Source of the DNA: Streptomyces tardus
Lineage (GTDB): Bacteria > Actinomycetota > Actinomycetes > Streptomycetales > Streptomycetaceae
DNA: 64,000 nt
NCBI RefSeq assembly: GCF_018101125.2
Contig: NZ_JAELVF020000001.1
Location: 1,836,826-1,900,825 of the forward strand
Direction of reading: 5' to 3'
Shown: positions 42,282-50,890 of the stretch, piece by piece
Layout: each line of letters begins with the position of its first letter
Position numbering within the stretch: the first letter of the stretch is position 1
Notes under the pieces: generated by a model
Databases searched by the model: none
Seen by the model: the letters and a program-made list of their open reading frames with translations, nothing else
What the model was told of the DNA's origin: nothing
Program-made: the position numbers and the translations under genes

Positions 42282-43148
42282 TCAGGTGTTGTTGGCCAGC
42301 GCCACCAGACGGTCGCGGGAGCCGTTGAACTTGTTGCGGTCGACGTTGCCGCTCACGCCCGCGACCCGACCGGAGTCGGTGTACTGCCAGGCGGTCCAGG
42401 TCGGGAAGCCGGCCGGGATGGTCGGGCTTCCGGTGGTCCAGTGGGCGACCCACAGCGGGGCCTTGCTCGCCATACCGGTCCAGCTGCCGGTGCAGGTGTT
42501 CCACCAGTTGGCGGTCGTGTAGATCACGACGTCACGGGTGGTGCGCTCCTTGTAGCGGTTGTAGAAGTCGTTGATCCAGGTGCGCATCTGCGAGGTGGAC
42601 AGGCCGTAGCACATGGCGCCGCTGGGGTTGTTCTCGATGTCCAGGACGCCGGGCAGGGTCTGGTTGTCGCGCGACCAGGCGCCGCCGTTGTCGACGAAGA
42701 AGTTCGCCTGGGCCGCGCCCGAGGAGGAGTTGGGCCGGGCGAAGTGGTACGCGCCGCGGATCAGTCCGGCCGAGTGCGCCGCCGGGTAGTTGGTGTTGAA
42801 GCGCGAGTCCTTGAAGGTCGTGCCCTCGGTGGCCTTCATCCAGACGAAGTCGATGCCGGCGCCCTTGACCTGGCCCCAGTTGATGGCGCCCTGGTAGTGC
42901 GAGACGTCGATGCCCTGGACACCGCTGGTGTCGGCGGGGCCGATCGTACGGCTCTTGAGGCCCTCGTTCTCCTGGGCGGTACCGGCGCCCATGTACGCCT
43001 CGCCGGGCTTGATCGTGTCGGCGGGGTTCGCCTGTGCGGCGCTCGCGGTGCCGAGCAGCAGTGCCATGGAGGCACCGAGCGCACCCGTGGCGGCGAGGGT
43101 GCGGGCTGCGCGGGGGGTGAGACGTCTGCGCGGGCTCGAAGTGGACAT
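42282..43148 (-). CDS. secreted GH25 muramidase (lysozyme)
   Basis: A 288-aa protein. Signal peptide in residues 1-42 (RRRLTPRAARTLAATGALGASMALLLGTASAAQA). The GH25 domain begins GVQGIDVSHYQGAINWGQVK (first catalytic Asp) and continues VWMKATEGTTFKD, GAYHFARP, LDIENN (DxE catalytic pair), WVAHW and WQYTDSGRVAGVSGNVDRNKFNG. It hydrolyses the beta-1,4 bond between N-acetylmuramic acid and N-acetylglucosamine in peptidoglycan. Extracellular. Resembles the cellosyl-type enzymes of streptomycetes. Confidence 0.95.
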   Translation of the reverse strand: MSTSSPRRRLTPRAARTLAATGALGASMALLLGTASAAQANPADTIKPGEAYMGAGTAQENEGLKSRTIGPADTSGVQGIDVSHYQGAINWGQVKGAGIDFVWMKATEGTTFKDSRFNTNYPAAHSAGLIRGAYHFARPNSSSGAAQANFFVDNGGAWSRDNQTLPGVLDIENNPSGAMCYGLSTSQMRTWINDFYNRYKERTTRDVVIYTTANWWNTCTGSWTGMASKAPLWVAHWTTGSPTIPAGFPTWTAWQYTDSGRVAGVSGNVDRNKFNGSRDRLVALANNT

Positions 43149-43482
43149 GGGCTACCTCCTGGCGCTGTATGACGGTGGGGACGTGGTGCGGCGGCGCGTG
43201 GTGGGGGTGCATTGCCGCGATGCGTGGCATGGAGCGCGGCGGTGCCGTTCGTGCCTATCTTTGACATAGACACGCCATCACTAAACCGGCCGGTAGGGAC
43301 GATGTGAAGAGCGCTCGGCGGGACCTATGATCCAGTCCAGTGGCGACTTCGCTGACCTGCGACGTTCCGCGGTCAACACGCGTAACTTTCATGGTGTGTA
43401 ACGCGCGTAGCGCAGCACACGCCCCGGCGCGCGAACCAACGTCGAACGCTGGGCACTTGACTGTCCGTTTACTGAACAGCGG
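43149..43482. other. 334-bp region upstream of the lysozyme gene
   Basis: No gene is supported. It holds the lysozyme promoter. I looked for a ydaO-type c-di-AMP riboswitch, common before actinobacterial wall hydrolases, and could not recognise one. Confidence 0.4.
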
Positions 43483-44445
43483 TCAGTCGTCGCCGGCTCC
43501 GCTGTGCGGGCAGCTGTCGCGCGACTCGACCACTTCCTCGTCGTCGTGCTCGGGCGCCGGGCAGAGCGCACCGCGGTGGTCGCCCTCCCCACCGCCGGCC
43601 GGCGGCTGCGAGAGGAAGCGCTGCATCCAGCCGACGACCTGTTCGGTGACGATCCGACTGGGCGTGTTGGTGACGAAGTGATCGCCGCGCAGAACGAGAT
43701 AGGCGCGCTCGCGGGCGCCGTCGAGTCCGTCGTGGAGCGGTTCGGCGTGGTCGGAGACCGGGGCGATCTCGTCGCCCTCGCCGCCAATCACCAGACCGGC
43801 GGCGCCGACCCGGGACCAGTCGTCGATCTCGCCCTCGTAGTAGGGGGTGAGTGCGACCGCCGCCCGGATCGCGGTCCGTTCGTGCGCCGCGGCGAGCGCG
43901 CCGCCGCCGCCCATCGAGTGTCCGAGCACTCCCAGACGCCGGCCGTCGACCCGGTCCGCGGCCACGCTGTCCTCGACGATGTGGTCGAGCGCGTCCAGGA
44001 TCTGGGCGCCGCGCTGGTCCGGGCTGTCGTTGACGGTGTCGGTGTTCATGGTGAGCGTGACGAATCCGTGGGAGGCGAGCACCTCGCCGTACCAGGCGAC
44101 CATCGACTCGTCGGCGCCCAGACCGGGCGCCGCCGCCACGACGGCGTAACTGCCCCCGCGCGCCGGGTAGTAGAGCGTCCCGCCGCCGAAGCCGTCGACG
44201 TCCTCGGCACTCAGCTCCTCGGTGCGCACCTCCAGCGGTCCGTTCTCCGCCGCCTCGTCGCGCTCCAGCGGTCCGTTCTCCGCCGCCTCGTCGCGCTCCA
44301 GCGGGCCCGTGGGCAGCGAGCCTCCGGCGGCGCCGCCCGCGCCCCCGCCCCCGTCGCCGCCCTCACCATCGGTGCTGCCGCAGCCACCCATGGTGAGCAC
44401 CAGCGCGGCCATCGCCGCACCGAAAGCCGCGCGGCGCCGTGTCAC
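43483..44445 (-). CDS. PETase/cutinase-like dienelactone-hydrolase lipoprotein
   Basis: A 320-aa lipoprotein: TRRRAAFGAAMAALVLTMGGC with lipid Cys22. The hydrolase shows APGLGADESMVAWYGEVLASHGFVTLTMNTDT (oxyanion region), the nucleophile elbow GHSMGGGG (S177), D225 in GEGDEIAPVSDHA, and H256 in RGDHFVTNTPS. This triad order and spacing match bacterial polyester hydrolases (cutinase/PET hydrolase group). A perfect 33-bp tandem repeat (44231-44296) encodes GPLERDEAAEN twice in the linker. GTG 44445 follows GGAAGG. Membrane anchoring and substrate are inferred. Confidence 0.75.
   Translation of the reverse strand: MTRRRAAFGAAMAALVLTMGGCGSTDGEGGDGGGGAGGAAGGSLPTGPLERDEAAENGPLERDEAAENGPLEVRTEELSAEDVDGFGGGTLYYPARGGSYAVVAAAPGLGADESMVAWYGEVLASHGFVTLTMNTDTVNDSPDQRGAQILDALDHIVEDSVAADRVDGRRLGVLGHSMGGGGALAAAHERTAIRAAVALTPYYEGEIDDWSRVGAAGLVIGGEGDEIAPVSDHAEPLHDGLDGARERAYLVLRGDHFVTNTPSRIVTEQVVGWMQRFLSQPPAGGGEGDHRGALCPAPEHDDEEVVESRDSCPHSGAGDD
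44231..44296 (-). repeat. 33-bp perfect tandem duplication in the lipoprotein linker
   Basis: Two identical 33-bp units, each coding for GPLERDEAAEN, between the lipobox and the hydrolase domain. The duplication is in frame and so lengthens the linker without breaking the gene. Confidence 0.85.
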
Positions 44446-44851
44446 GGTTCGCCTTCCACCCACGAGGACACCACTCTCCAGGGTTGATCTGCTGGCACCC
44501 TCGACGGTACGGAGCGCGGCCGGGCGGGACAACCAGATACCGGAACGAGTCTGTTCATCCGGCGTCAAGCGGCCTGACAGCCAACATTGGCCGGAACACA
44601 GCGCCCCGACGGTAGTGAGGGTGCCCAAGGGGGGCGCGCGTGGGTACGAACTCGCTCCAGCTCGTTGGTAACTACAGTAGCGAGTGGGCCAGTTGTTGTG
44701 GCACCGTGACCGTTTGACGCGTAGTCACAGTGCGTGCTGAGAGCGGCACAGATCACAGGACGACTACGTCATCACACGTATCGAGGTCCGACGTACGTAG
44801 CTAGGGTTGCGGTCTGCCGCCCGCCCCTCCCCCATCCCGAGGATTCGTTAG
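44446..44851. promoter_or_regulatory. divergent region between lipoprotein and conservon
   Basis: About 406 bp without a supported gene. It is less GC-rich around 44670-44810 and probably holds the conservon promoter (AGTAGCGAGTGGGC, TACGTAGCTAGGGT segments) and the lipoprotein promoter. Confidence 0.4.
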
Positions 44852-46561
44852 ATGCCTGAACTACCGGATGCGATACCGGAGTTCGCAGCAGCGGGCATGG
44901 CGCTCATCGCCCTGTGCGTCGTCCTGCTGCTGATTGGATCGCGGCGGAAGAACGCCGCGCTGAGAACTGACCGCGACAACGCCCGCGCCGCCCACCAAGC
45001 TCTGCTGAGCGAGCGAGACACGGCGCTCCACGAGCGGGACGCGGCCAGGACTGAAGCACACCACATAAACTCCGGGCGCACGGCGCTGCTGGAGGAGACG
45101 CAGCATCTGATCTCCGAGCGGATGCCCGCGCTCCTCACTCATCTCGCGCACCAGCACGTCTCGGTGCCGGGCCTGAAGAACCAGCCGTTCGCGGGCACCG
45201 AGGTCGAGAGTCTCCACGCCTCCGCCCTGGAGCAGCTGAAGAAGGCCGTCGCGTCCGAGCGCGAGCGGGTGGACGAGGCTGCGCAGTCCGTCATGCGCGG
45301 TGCCACGACCGTGGTGCAGGCGCAGAGCTACCAGCTGCAGTCCAAGATCGAGTCGATGCAGCACCGGTACGACACGCCCGATCTGGCCCAGGACCTGCTG
45401 GAGCTCGATCTGCTCAACGAGCAGAACCTGCGCCGCATCCAGGCCACCGGTGTGCTCTGCGGCGCCTCGCCCGGCCTCACCCGGGTCGACTCGCACCTCG
45501 GTGACGTGGTCGTCGGCGCCCAGTCGCGGGTGCGCGGCTACCACCGCGTCCAGGTGACCAGCCAGCTCGACGCCCCCGTCGCGGTGGTGGCACGTGCGGT
45601 GGAGCCGGTCGCGATCACCGTCTCCGAGCTGCTGGCCAACGCGGTGCACCACTCGCACGGCACTCTCGCCGTGGACGTCAGCCTGCACCAGGCCGAATCC
45701 GGCGCGGTCATCGTCGTCGACGACGCCGGTGTCGGAATGCACGCCGACGAGCTGGAGTTCGCCGCGCGGATGCTGGCCGGCCGGGACGAACTGCGCCTCT
45801 CCGAGCTCGGCGACCCGCCGCGCTCCGGCTTCGCCACCATCGGCCGGCTGGTCCGCCAGTACGGCTTCACCGTCTCGGTGGACAAGCCCGCGCCGTACGG
45901 CGGCGTACGAGCCGTGGTCCTGATCCCCGGTCACCTGCTGACCCTGCTGAACGAGACCGAGCGGCCGATGTCCGCCATGGCTCCGCAGGCACCCGCGGTC
46001 ACCCACGAGCCGCACCCGTACGCGAGCGAGGCGGCCGTCCCCCAGGCCCACACGCCGCCCGCGGGCACGCCCGAACCGACCGCGTTCCCCGACCGGTTGC
46101 CCGCCGCCGACCTCTGGGAGCGGGAGCCCGATTCCAACCCCGAACCGCCCGTCTCCGCGCCGGAGCCCTCCGCCGCGGACGGCACCGCACCGCACCGCAC
46201 CGCACCGCACCGCCCCCGAGCCGGAGTCGTACCCCCTGCCCGAGCCGGAGTCGTACTCCGCGCCCGAGCGGGAGTCCTACCCCCTTCCGGAGCGGGACGT
46301 GTGGCAGGACATCTCCGACCGGTCACCGGCCACCCCGGCGGCTCCGACCGCCGACGGCCCCCGGCCCGGCTCGATACCGGGGTCGGCGCCCGACGGGCCG
46401 CCCGCCGCGGAGCTCCCGCTCGCGACACCCCGGTCCCAGGTGCCCCACCCCATGACGTCGCCGGAGGACGCGCCCGTCTCGGACGCCCCGCCGACCGGCG
46501 GCGTCGAGGGCCTGCCGCGCAGACGCAGGCGTCGGCCGCAGGCCGAACCGCAGCCGGGTGA
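44852..46561 (+). CDS. cvnA: conservon sensor histidine kinase (CvnA), tail out of frame
   Basis: One N-terminal membrane helix (AAAGMALIALCVVLLLIGSRRK), a coiled coil, then an HATPase domain: N-box VSELLANAVHHSHG, G1 VVDDAGVGM, SGFATIGRLVRQYGF. CvnA proteins are membrane-tethered kinase-like sensors partnered with Roadblock, DUF742 and GTPase proteins. After about residue 445 the frame crosses six CACCG repeats (46183-46212) and becomes Arg/Ala nonsense ending at 46561. In the +1 frame the natural Pro/Glu/Ser-rich tail continues to 46706, three bases before cvnB. The gene is therefore probably broken, or mis-assembled, at the repeat. ATG 44852 follows GAGGA. Confidence 0.75.
   Translation: MPELPDAIPEFAAAGMALIALCVVLLLIGSRRKNAALRTDRDNARAAHQALLSERDTALHERDAARTEAHHINSGRTALLEETQHLISERMPALLTHLAHQHVSVPGLKNQPFAGTEVESLHASALEQLKKAVASERERVDEAAQSVMRGATTVVQAQSYQLQSKIESMQHRYDTPDLAQDLLELDLLNEQNLRRIQATGVLCGASPGLTRVDSHLGDVVVGAQSRVRGYHRVQVTSQLDAPVAVVARAVEPVAITVSELLANAVHHSHGTLAVDVSLHQAESGAVIVVDDAGVGMHADELEFAARMLAGRDELRLSELGDPPRSGFATIGRLVRQYGFTVSVDKPAPYGGVRAVVLIPGHLLTLLNETERPMSAMAPQAPAVTHEPHPYASEAAVPQAHTPPAGTPEPTAFPDRLPAADLWEREPDSNPEPPVSAPEPSAADGTAPHRTAPHRPRAGVVPPARAGVVLRARAGVLPPSGAGRVAGHLRPVTGHPGGSDRRRPPARLDTGVGARRAARRGAPARDTPVPGAPPHDVAGGRARLGRPADRRRRGPAAQTQASAAGRTAAG
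46183..46212 (+). repeat. six CACCG pentamers in the CvnA tail
   Basis: A perfect run of six 5-bp units. The reading frame is correct upstream and displaced downstream; seven or four units would restore it. Confidence 0.85.
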
Positions 46562-46706
46562 GGCGTGGCGCTCCCCCGAGCCCCTCGCCGACCCCGAGCC
46601 GCACACCTCGCCCGAGGACACCCAGTCGGTCTGGAGTGCGTTCCAGGCCGGCACCGAGTCAGGCCGCGCCGCCGCGCACTCCGACGAACCGCAGGAAGGG
46701 AGCTGA
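46213..46706 (+). pseudogene. displaced C-terminal tail of CvnA
   Basis: Read from codon positions divisible by three, this segment gives a coherent acidic tail: PEPESYPLPEPESYSAPERE..., DVWQDISDR, GLPRRRRRRPQAEPQ, and ends SVWSAFQAGTESGRAAAHSDEPQEGS with TGA 46704-46706. The RRRRRR block followed by FQAGTESGRAA is the usual C-terminus of conservon sensor kinases. It is out of frame with the kinase only because of the upstream pentamer tract. Confidence 0.6.
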
Positions 46707-46709
46707 CGA

Positions 46710-47153
46710 ATGACAGCCCACAAGCGCCCTGTCTCCGTGAGGACTCCGATGACCAAGGACATGTCCTGGGTGCTGGAGCCCCTCCTGGTACTGCCCGGGG
46801 TCGTGCACGCGGTGGTGCTGTCCTCGGACGGCATGGTTCAGGGCGCCTCGCCCGACCTGACGCGGGAAGCCGGTGAGGGCGCGTCGGCCATGATGTCGGC
46901 GCTCCAGGGCGCGGGGCGCGCGGTCGCCGCCGCGTTCTCCGGCAACGACGCGGTCAAGCTCCAACAGGTCGTCGTGGACACCGACTCGGGATTCGTATTC
47001 GCCGTGCCCGCGGGCCAGAACAGCGTGCTCGCGGTCTTCGCCGATCGGAAGGTCGACATGGGAGTCGTCGCACATCACATGCAGATCCAGGTAGCCACAT
47101 TGGGCAGGAAGGTCATGCATTCCGAGCCCCGGGACATCGGCTCCGACGCATGA
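46710..47153 (+). CDS. cvnB: conservon Roadblock/LC7 protein (CvnB)
   Basis: A 147-aa Roadblock/LC7 protein: MSWVLEPLLVLPGVVHAVVLSSDGMVQGASPDL ... GASAMMSALQGAGRAVAAAF ... VVVDTDSGFVFAVPAGQNSVLAVFADRKVDMGVVAHHM. It is the small regulatory partner between sensor kinase and GTPase in conservons. It starts three bases after the proper end of cvnA and overlaps cvnC by ATGA. Confidence 0.9.
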   Translation: MTAHKRPVSVRTPMTKDMSWVLEPLLVLPGVVHAVVLSSDGMVQGASPDLTREAGEGASAMMSALQGAGRAVAAAFSGNDAVKLQQVVVDTDSGFVFAVPAGQNSVLAVFADRKVDMGVVAHHMQIQVATLGRKVMHSEPRDIGSDA

Positions 47154-47503
47154 GCGGCCGGGAGGGCCGCAGGCTGGTCCCGGCCTACATGGCCACCGGC
47201 GGCCGGGCCCAGCCCAGTCGCAACACCCTGGACCGGCTGACGCTCCTGAGCGCGGCCTCCTCCCGGCTGCCGGACCGACTTCCGCCGGCCGAACGCCAAC
47301 TGGCCGTGCTGGTCAGGGGAGGAGCGCTGTCGCTCGCCGAAGCAGCGGCGTACCTCAAGCTGCCGGTGAGTGTCGTGCGGGTGCTGGTCGCCGACCTCGT
47401 GGACACCGGGTTCCTCAACGCGCGCGCCCCGATTCCGCTGGCCGAACAGCACGACCAGAAGTTCCTAGAAAGGGTGCTCGATGGACTCCGCGCCATCCGT
47501 TAA
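47150..47503 (+). CDS. cvnC: conservon DUF742 protein (CvnC)
   Basis: A 117-aa DUF742 protein: RLVPAYMATGGRAQPSRNTLDRLTLLSA at the N-terminus and a winged-helix-like LAVLVRGGALSLAEAAAYLKLPVSVVRVLVADLVDTGFLNARAP. Overlaps cvnB by four bases and cvnD by 23 bases. Conservon members form a membrane-associated complex resembling G-protein signalling; DUF742 may be a regulatory DNA- or protein-binding part. Confidence 0.9.
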   Translation: MSGREGRRLVPAYMATGGRAQPSRNTLDRLTLLSAASSRLPDRLPPAERQLAVLVRGGALSLAEAAAYLKLPVSVVRVLVADLVDTGFLNARAPIPLAEQHDQKFLERVLDGLRAIR

Positions 47504-48083
47504 CGCCACGTACCTGGACAGCGCCGCGCAGACCTTGGTGAAGGTCCTGGTCGCGGGGCCGTTCGGGGTGGGCAAGACCACGCTCATCGGTGCGCTGTCG
47601 GAGACCACCCCGCTGCACACCGAGGAGACGATGACGCAGGCCGGTGCGGCTGTGGACGACCTCGAGGGCGTGCGCGACAAGGACACCACCACGGTCGCCA
47701 TCGACTTCGGCCGCCGTACGCTCCCGCACGACCTGGTGCTCTACCTCTTCGGCACCCCCGGGCAGCGGCGCTTCAAGCCGCTGTGGGAGGACATCTCCCG
47801 TGGCGCGCTCGGTGCGCTCGTGCTGGTCGACACCCGGCGTCTCGGCGACTCCTTCGAGGTCATCGACATGATCGAGGAAGCCGGCCTGCCGTACGCCATA
47901 GCCGTCAACACCTTCGACGACGCGCCCAACTACGAGCCGCTCGTCCTGCGCGACCACCTCGACCTGGCGCCCGACACCCCGTTGATCGCCTGCGACGCCC
48001 GGGACCCGCGTTCCGGCATCGACGCGTTGATCGCGCTCGTCTCCCATCTGCTCACCAACTCCGCCATGGACAGCGCCATATGA
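47481..48083 (+). CDS. cvnD: conservon GTP-binding protein (CvnD)
   Basis: A 200-aa small GTPase-like protein: P-loop GPFGVGKTT (26-34), TTVAIDFGRRTL, switch II LFGTPGQRRFKPLW, and the altered base-recognition motif NTFDDA instead of NKxD. The last point is typical of the MglA/CvnD group. It is the G-protein of the conservon and ends in an ATGA overlap with the first P450 gene, so P450s are co-translated with the signalling genes, as in rar-type loci. Confidence 0.9.
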   Translation: MDSAPSVNATYLDSAAQTLVKVLVAGPFGVGKTTLIGALSETTPLHTEETMTQAGAAVDDLEGVRDKDTTTVAIDFGRRTLPHDLVLYLFGTPGQRRFKPLWEDISRGALGALVLVDTRRLGDSFEVIDMIEEAGLPYAIAVNTFDDAPNYEPLVLRDHLDLAPDTPLIACDARDPRSGIDALIALVSHLLTNSAMDSAI

Positions 48084-49414
48084 GCTACCACGCCCTCGAA
48101 CCCGTACCGCTCTACGGGCCGGACTTCGCCGCCGACCCGCACGCCGTCTACGCCAAGCTCCGCCAGGGCGGCCCGGTCGCGAAGGTGGAAATCGCGCCGG
48201 GGCTGCCGGCCTTCCTCGTGCTGAGCTACCAGGCGGCGCTGGACCTGCTGCGGGACACCGACACCTGGTCGAAGAACCCGAGCGTCTGGCAGGAGACCGT
48301 CCCGAAGGACTCTCCGATCCTGCCGATGCTCCAGTACCGGCCGAACGTGCTGTTCAACGACGGCGCGGAGCACGCCCGGCTGCGCTCGGTGATCACCGAC
48401 AGCTTTTCGCTCATCGAGCCGCACGATCTGCGCCGGCGCACCATCGAGGCGTCCGACATGCTGCTGCGGAACTTCGCCGAGCGCGGCACGGTCGACCTGG
48501 TCACCGAGTACGCCCGCCCGCTGCCGCTGGTGCTCTTCAACGCGCTCTTCGGGATGCCCGACCACCACAGCCCGCAGCTGATAAGGACGATCGCCGGGAT
48601 GATGGAGGCCACCGAACCCGACGAAGCCATCGCCGCGGGAGCGGAGTTCGAGCAGTACGTGCTCGAACTGGTGACCCTCAAGAGCGAGAAGCGCGGGCCG
48701 GACCTGACGAGCTGGTTCATGGACCACCCGGCCGGGCTGAGCCTGGAGGAGGTCATACACCAGATCGTGCTCACCATGGCCGCGGGCCACGAGCCGACGA
48801 CCAACCTCACCTCCAACGCGCTCTCGCGCATGCTCTCCAACCCGGACTACTACAGCACCCTGTCCGGCGGGGCGCTCACTCCGAGGGACGCCGTCAACGA
48901 CGTGCTCCGCAACGAGCCGCCGATGGCGAACTACTCCGCGCACTACCCCCGCCACAACGTCCGCTTCCACGGCACCTGGATCCATGCCAACCAACTCGTC
49001 CTGGTGTCGTACGCCGCCGCCAACACCGAGCCGCAGACCGGCACCGGACTGCCCGGCGCCGCGGCGCTCGGCGGTCCGCACGAGCCGGCCGGTATGCGCA
49101 CCGGAGCGGCGCCGAGCGACGGCGGCTCCCATCTGGCGTGGTCGGCCGGTCCGCACGCCTGCCCGGTCAAACAACCCGCCCTGCTGATCGCCGTCACCGC
49201 GATCGAACGGTTGGCCAATCAGCTGTGTGACATCCAACTGACCGTCCCGCGTGCCGAGTTGGAATGGCGCGCAGGTCCGTTCCACCGTGCGCTCGCGCAT
49301 CTTCCGGCGAGCTTCACACCTCTCACACCCGACCAGGCAGGAGTCACTCCATGGACCAGCTCATCACGCACCCGGAGACACGCGACCAGCCCAGCCACAG
49401 CGGGACCGGCGTAG
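48080..49414 (+). CDS. conservon cytochrome P450, atypical K-helix and heme loop
   Basis: A 444-aa P450. I-helix TMAAGHEPTTNL is recognisable (AGxxTT). The K-helix reads NDVLRNEPP, with Asp where the universal ExxR Glu belongs. The heme loop is HLAWSAGPHACPVKQP, keeping the Cys but replacing the Phe by Trp and the following Gly by Pro. These departures resemble CYP156/157-type P450s found in conservons. Such proteins may be poor oxygenases or act with a partner. Start ATG overlaps cvnD; the 3' end overlaps the next P450 by 64 bases, so the true C-terminus may need checking. Confidence 0.8.
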   Translation: MSYHALEPVPLYGPDFAADPHAVYAKLRQGGPVAKVEIAPGLPAFLVLSYQAALDLLRDTDTWSKNPSVWQETVPKDSPILPMLQYRPNVLFNDGAEHARLRSVITDSFSLIEPHDLRRRTIEASDMLLRNFAERGTVDLVTEYARPLPLVLFNALFGMPDHHSPQLIRTIAGMMEATEPDEAIAAGAEFEQYVLELVTLKSEKRGPDLTSWFMDHPAGLSLEEVIHQIVLTMAAGHEPTTNLTSNALSRMLSNPDYYSTLSGGALTPRDAVNDVLRNEPPMANYSAHYPRHNVRFHGTWIHANQLVLVSYAAANTEPQTGTGLPGAAALGGPHEPAGMRTGAAPSDGGSHLAWSAGPHACPVKQPALLIAVTAIERLANQLCDIQLTVPRAELEWRAGPFHRALAHLPASFTPLTPDQAGVTPWTSSSRTRRHATSPATAGPA

Positions 49415-50661
49415 CCGGCGGTTCGGCATCCGGTCCGGTGGCGATGGACCCGGCAGGGTCCGACGTCCTCGGCGAGGCCGCGCGGCTGCGAGAACAGGGC
49501 CCCGCGGTTCGGGTCGAGCTCCCCGGCGGGATACCCGTCTGGTACATAACCCGGCACGAGCTGCTGAAGTCGCTGCTCACCGACGACCGGGTCTCCAAGG
49601 ACCCCTCGCAGCACTGGCCCGCCTGGCGCGAGGGCCAGTACCACGACAGCTGGCTGGTCAACTGGGTCGGCGTGCAGAACATGTTCACCGCGTACGGGAC
49701 CGACCACCGCCGGCTGCGCAAGCTGATATCCCCGGCGTTCACCGCCCGCCGCACAGCGGGCATGCAGCCGCGGGTGGAGCGGATCACCCAGGAGTTGCTG
49801 GACGCGATCGACGAGCGGGCGAGCCGGACGGACCCCGAAGAGGCCGTCGTCGACCTTCGGGCGATGTACGCCCACCCGCTGCCGATGGGCGTCATATGCG
49901 AGCTGTTCGGCATACCGCTGGAGGACAGGCCTCGGTTCGCGCACCTCGTCGGGCGGATAATGAGCACCACGGTCACCCCCGAGGAAGCCGCAGAGATGCA
50001 CCAGGAGGTCGCCGTCGTCTTCGGCGGTCTGGCGGAGCTCAAGCGGCGGGAGCCGGCTGACGACCTGACGAGCCTGCTCGTCAGCGGCCGGGACGAGGAG
50101 GGTTCGCAGCTCACCGAGCGGGAGCTGATCGACACCCTGCTGCTGATCATCGCCGCGGGCCACGAGACCACGGTCAACCTCATCGGCAACGCGGTGCACA
50201 ACCTTCTCCTCCACCCCGACCAGCTCGAACTGGTCCGCTCCGGCAAGCGCGGCTGGGACGACGTCATCGAGGAGACGCTGCGCTACGCGCCCAGCATCAC
50301 CAACCTCCCGCTGCGGTTCGCGGTCGAGGACATAGAGGTTCCCGACGGCCCGACCATCCGCGCCGGCGAGGCGATACTGACGACGTACGGCGCCGCGGCC
50401 CACGACCCGGCCCAGCACGGTGAGCAGGCGGACCGCTTCGACATCACCCGCCCGACTCCCGAGCACCTGTCCTTCGGCTACGGCGTCCACCACTGCCTGG
50501 GCGCTCCGCTGGCGCGGATGGAGGCGCGGCTCGCCCTGCCCGCGCTCTTCGAGCGGTTCCCGGACATGGAGCTGGCGGTGCCCGACGGCTCCGACGACCT
50601 GGAGAAGGTGGAGTCCTTCATCGCCAACGGCGTGCGGGAGCTGACCGTACGGGTCAAGTAG
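49351..50661 (+). CDS. cytochrome P450 (CYP154-like), canonical
   Basis: A 436-aa P450 with complete motifs: I-helix IIAAGHETTVNL, K-helix EETLRYAPS (ExxR), heme loop LSFGYGVHHCLGAPLARME. ATG 49351 lies 64 bases inside the preceding P450 gene and follows CAGGCAGGAG. The CYP157-like/CYP154-like pairing after a conservon suggests they work on the same, unknown substrate, probably with electrons from ferredoxin. No ferredoxin gene is nearby. Confidence 0.9.
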   Translation: MDQLITHPETRDQPSHSGTGVAGGSASGPVAMDPAGSDVLGEAARLREQGPAVRVELPGGIPVWYITRHELLKSLLTDDRVSKDPSQHWPAWREGQYHDSWLVNWVGVQNMFTAYGTDHRRLRKLISPAFTARRTAGMQPRVERITQELLDAIDERASRTDPEEAVVDLRAMYAHPLPMGVICELFGIPLEDRPRFAHLVGRIMSTTVTPEEAAEMHQEVAVVFGGLAELKRREPADDLTSLLVSGRDEEGSQLTERELIDTLLLIIAAGHETTVNLIGNAVHNLLLHPDQLELVRSGKRGWDDVIEETLRYAPSITNLPLRFAVEDIEVPDGPTIRAGEAILTTYGAAAHDPAQHGEQADRFDITRPTPEHLSFGYGVHHCLGAPLARMEARLALPALFERFPDMELAVPDGSDDLEKVESFIANGVRELTVRVK

Positions 50662-50817
50662 GGCGCGGGACGGCCGTACACCGCGGCGCACCCGGCGCAC
50701 GGCGCTCGACGGCGGAGCGAACGCGCGCCTCCCACCCGCGGCACGGACGGCAGCACTGGCCCAGCACGGACCGCAGCACGAACGCCCCGGCACGGCGCCC
50801 GCGGCACGGACGAAAAG

Positions 50818-50849
50818 ACGGCCGCCTCTCGAAGGAGAGGCGGCCGTCA
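50818..50849. terminator. hairpin terminator between P450 and DedA genes
   Basis: GACGGCCGCCTCTC (50818-50831) pairs perfectly with GAGAGGCGGCCGTC (50836-50849), loop GAAG. It serves the conservon operon and possibly the convergent DedA gene. Confidence 0.85.
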
Positions 50850-50890
50850 CTTCTTGGCACGGTGGCGGTCGTCCGACCGGCTGCGCGTGC

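Noticed and set aside
43149..43482. c-di-AMP (ydaO-type) riboswitch before the lysozyme gene
   Set aside because: Expected by analogy with actinobacterial wall hydrolases, but no conserved core could be recognised.
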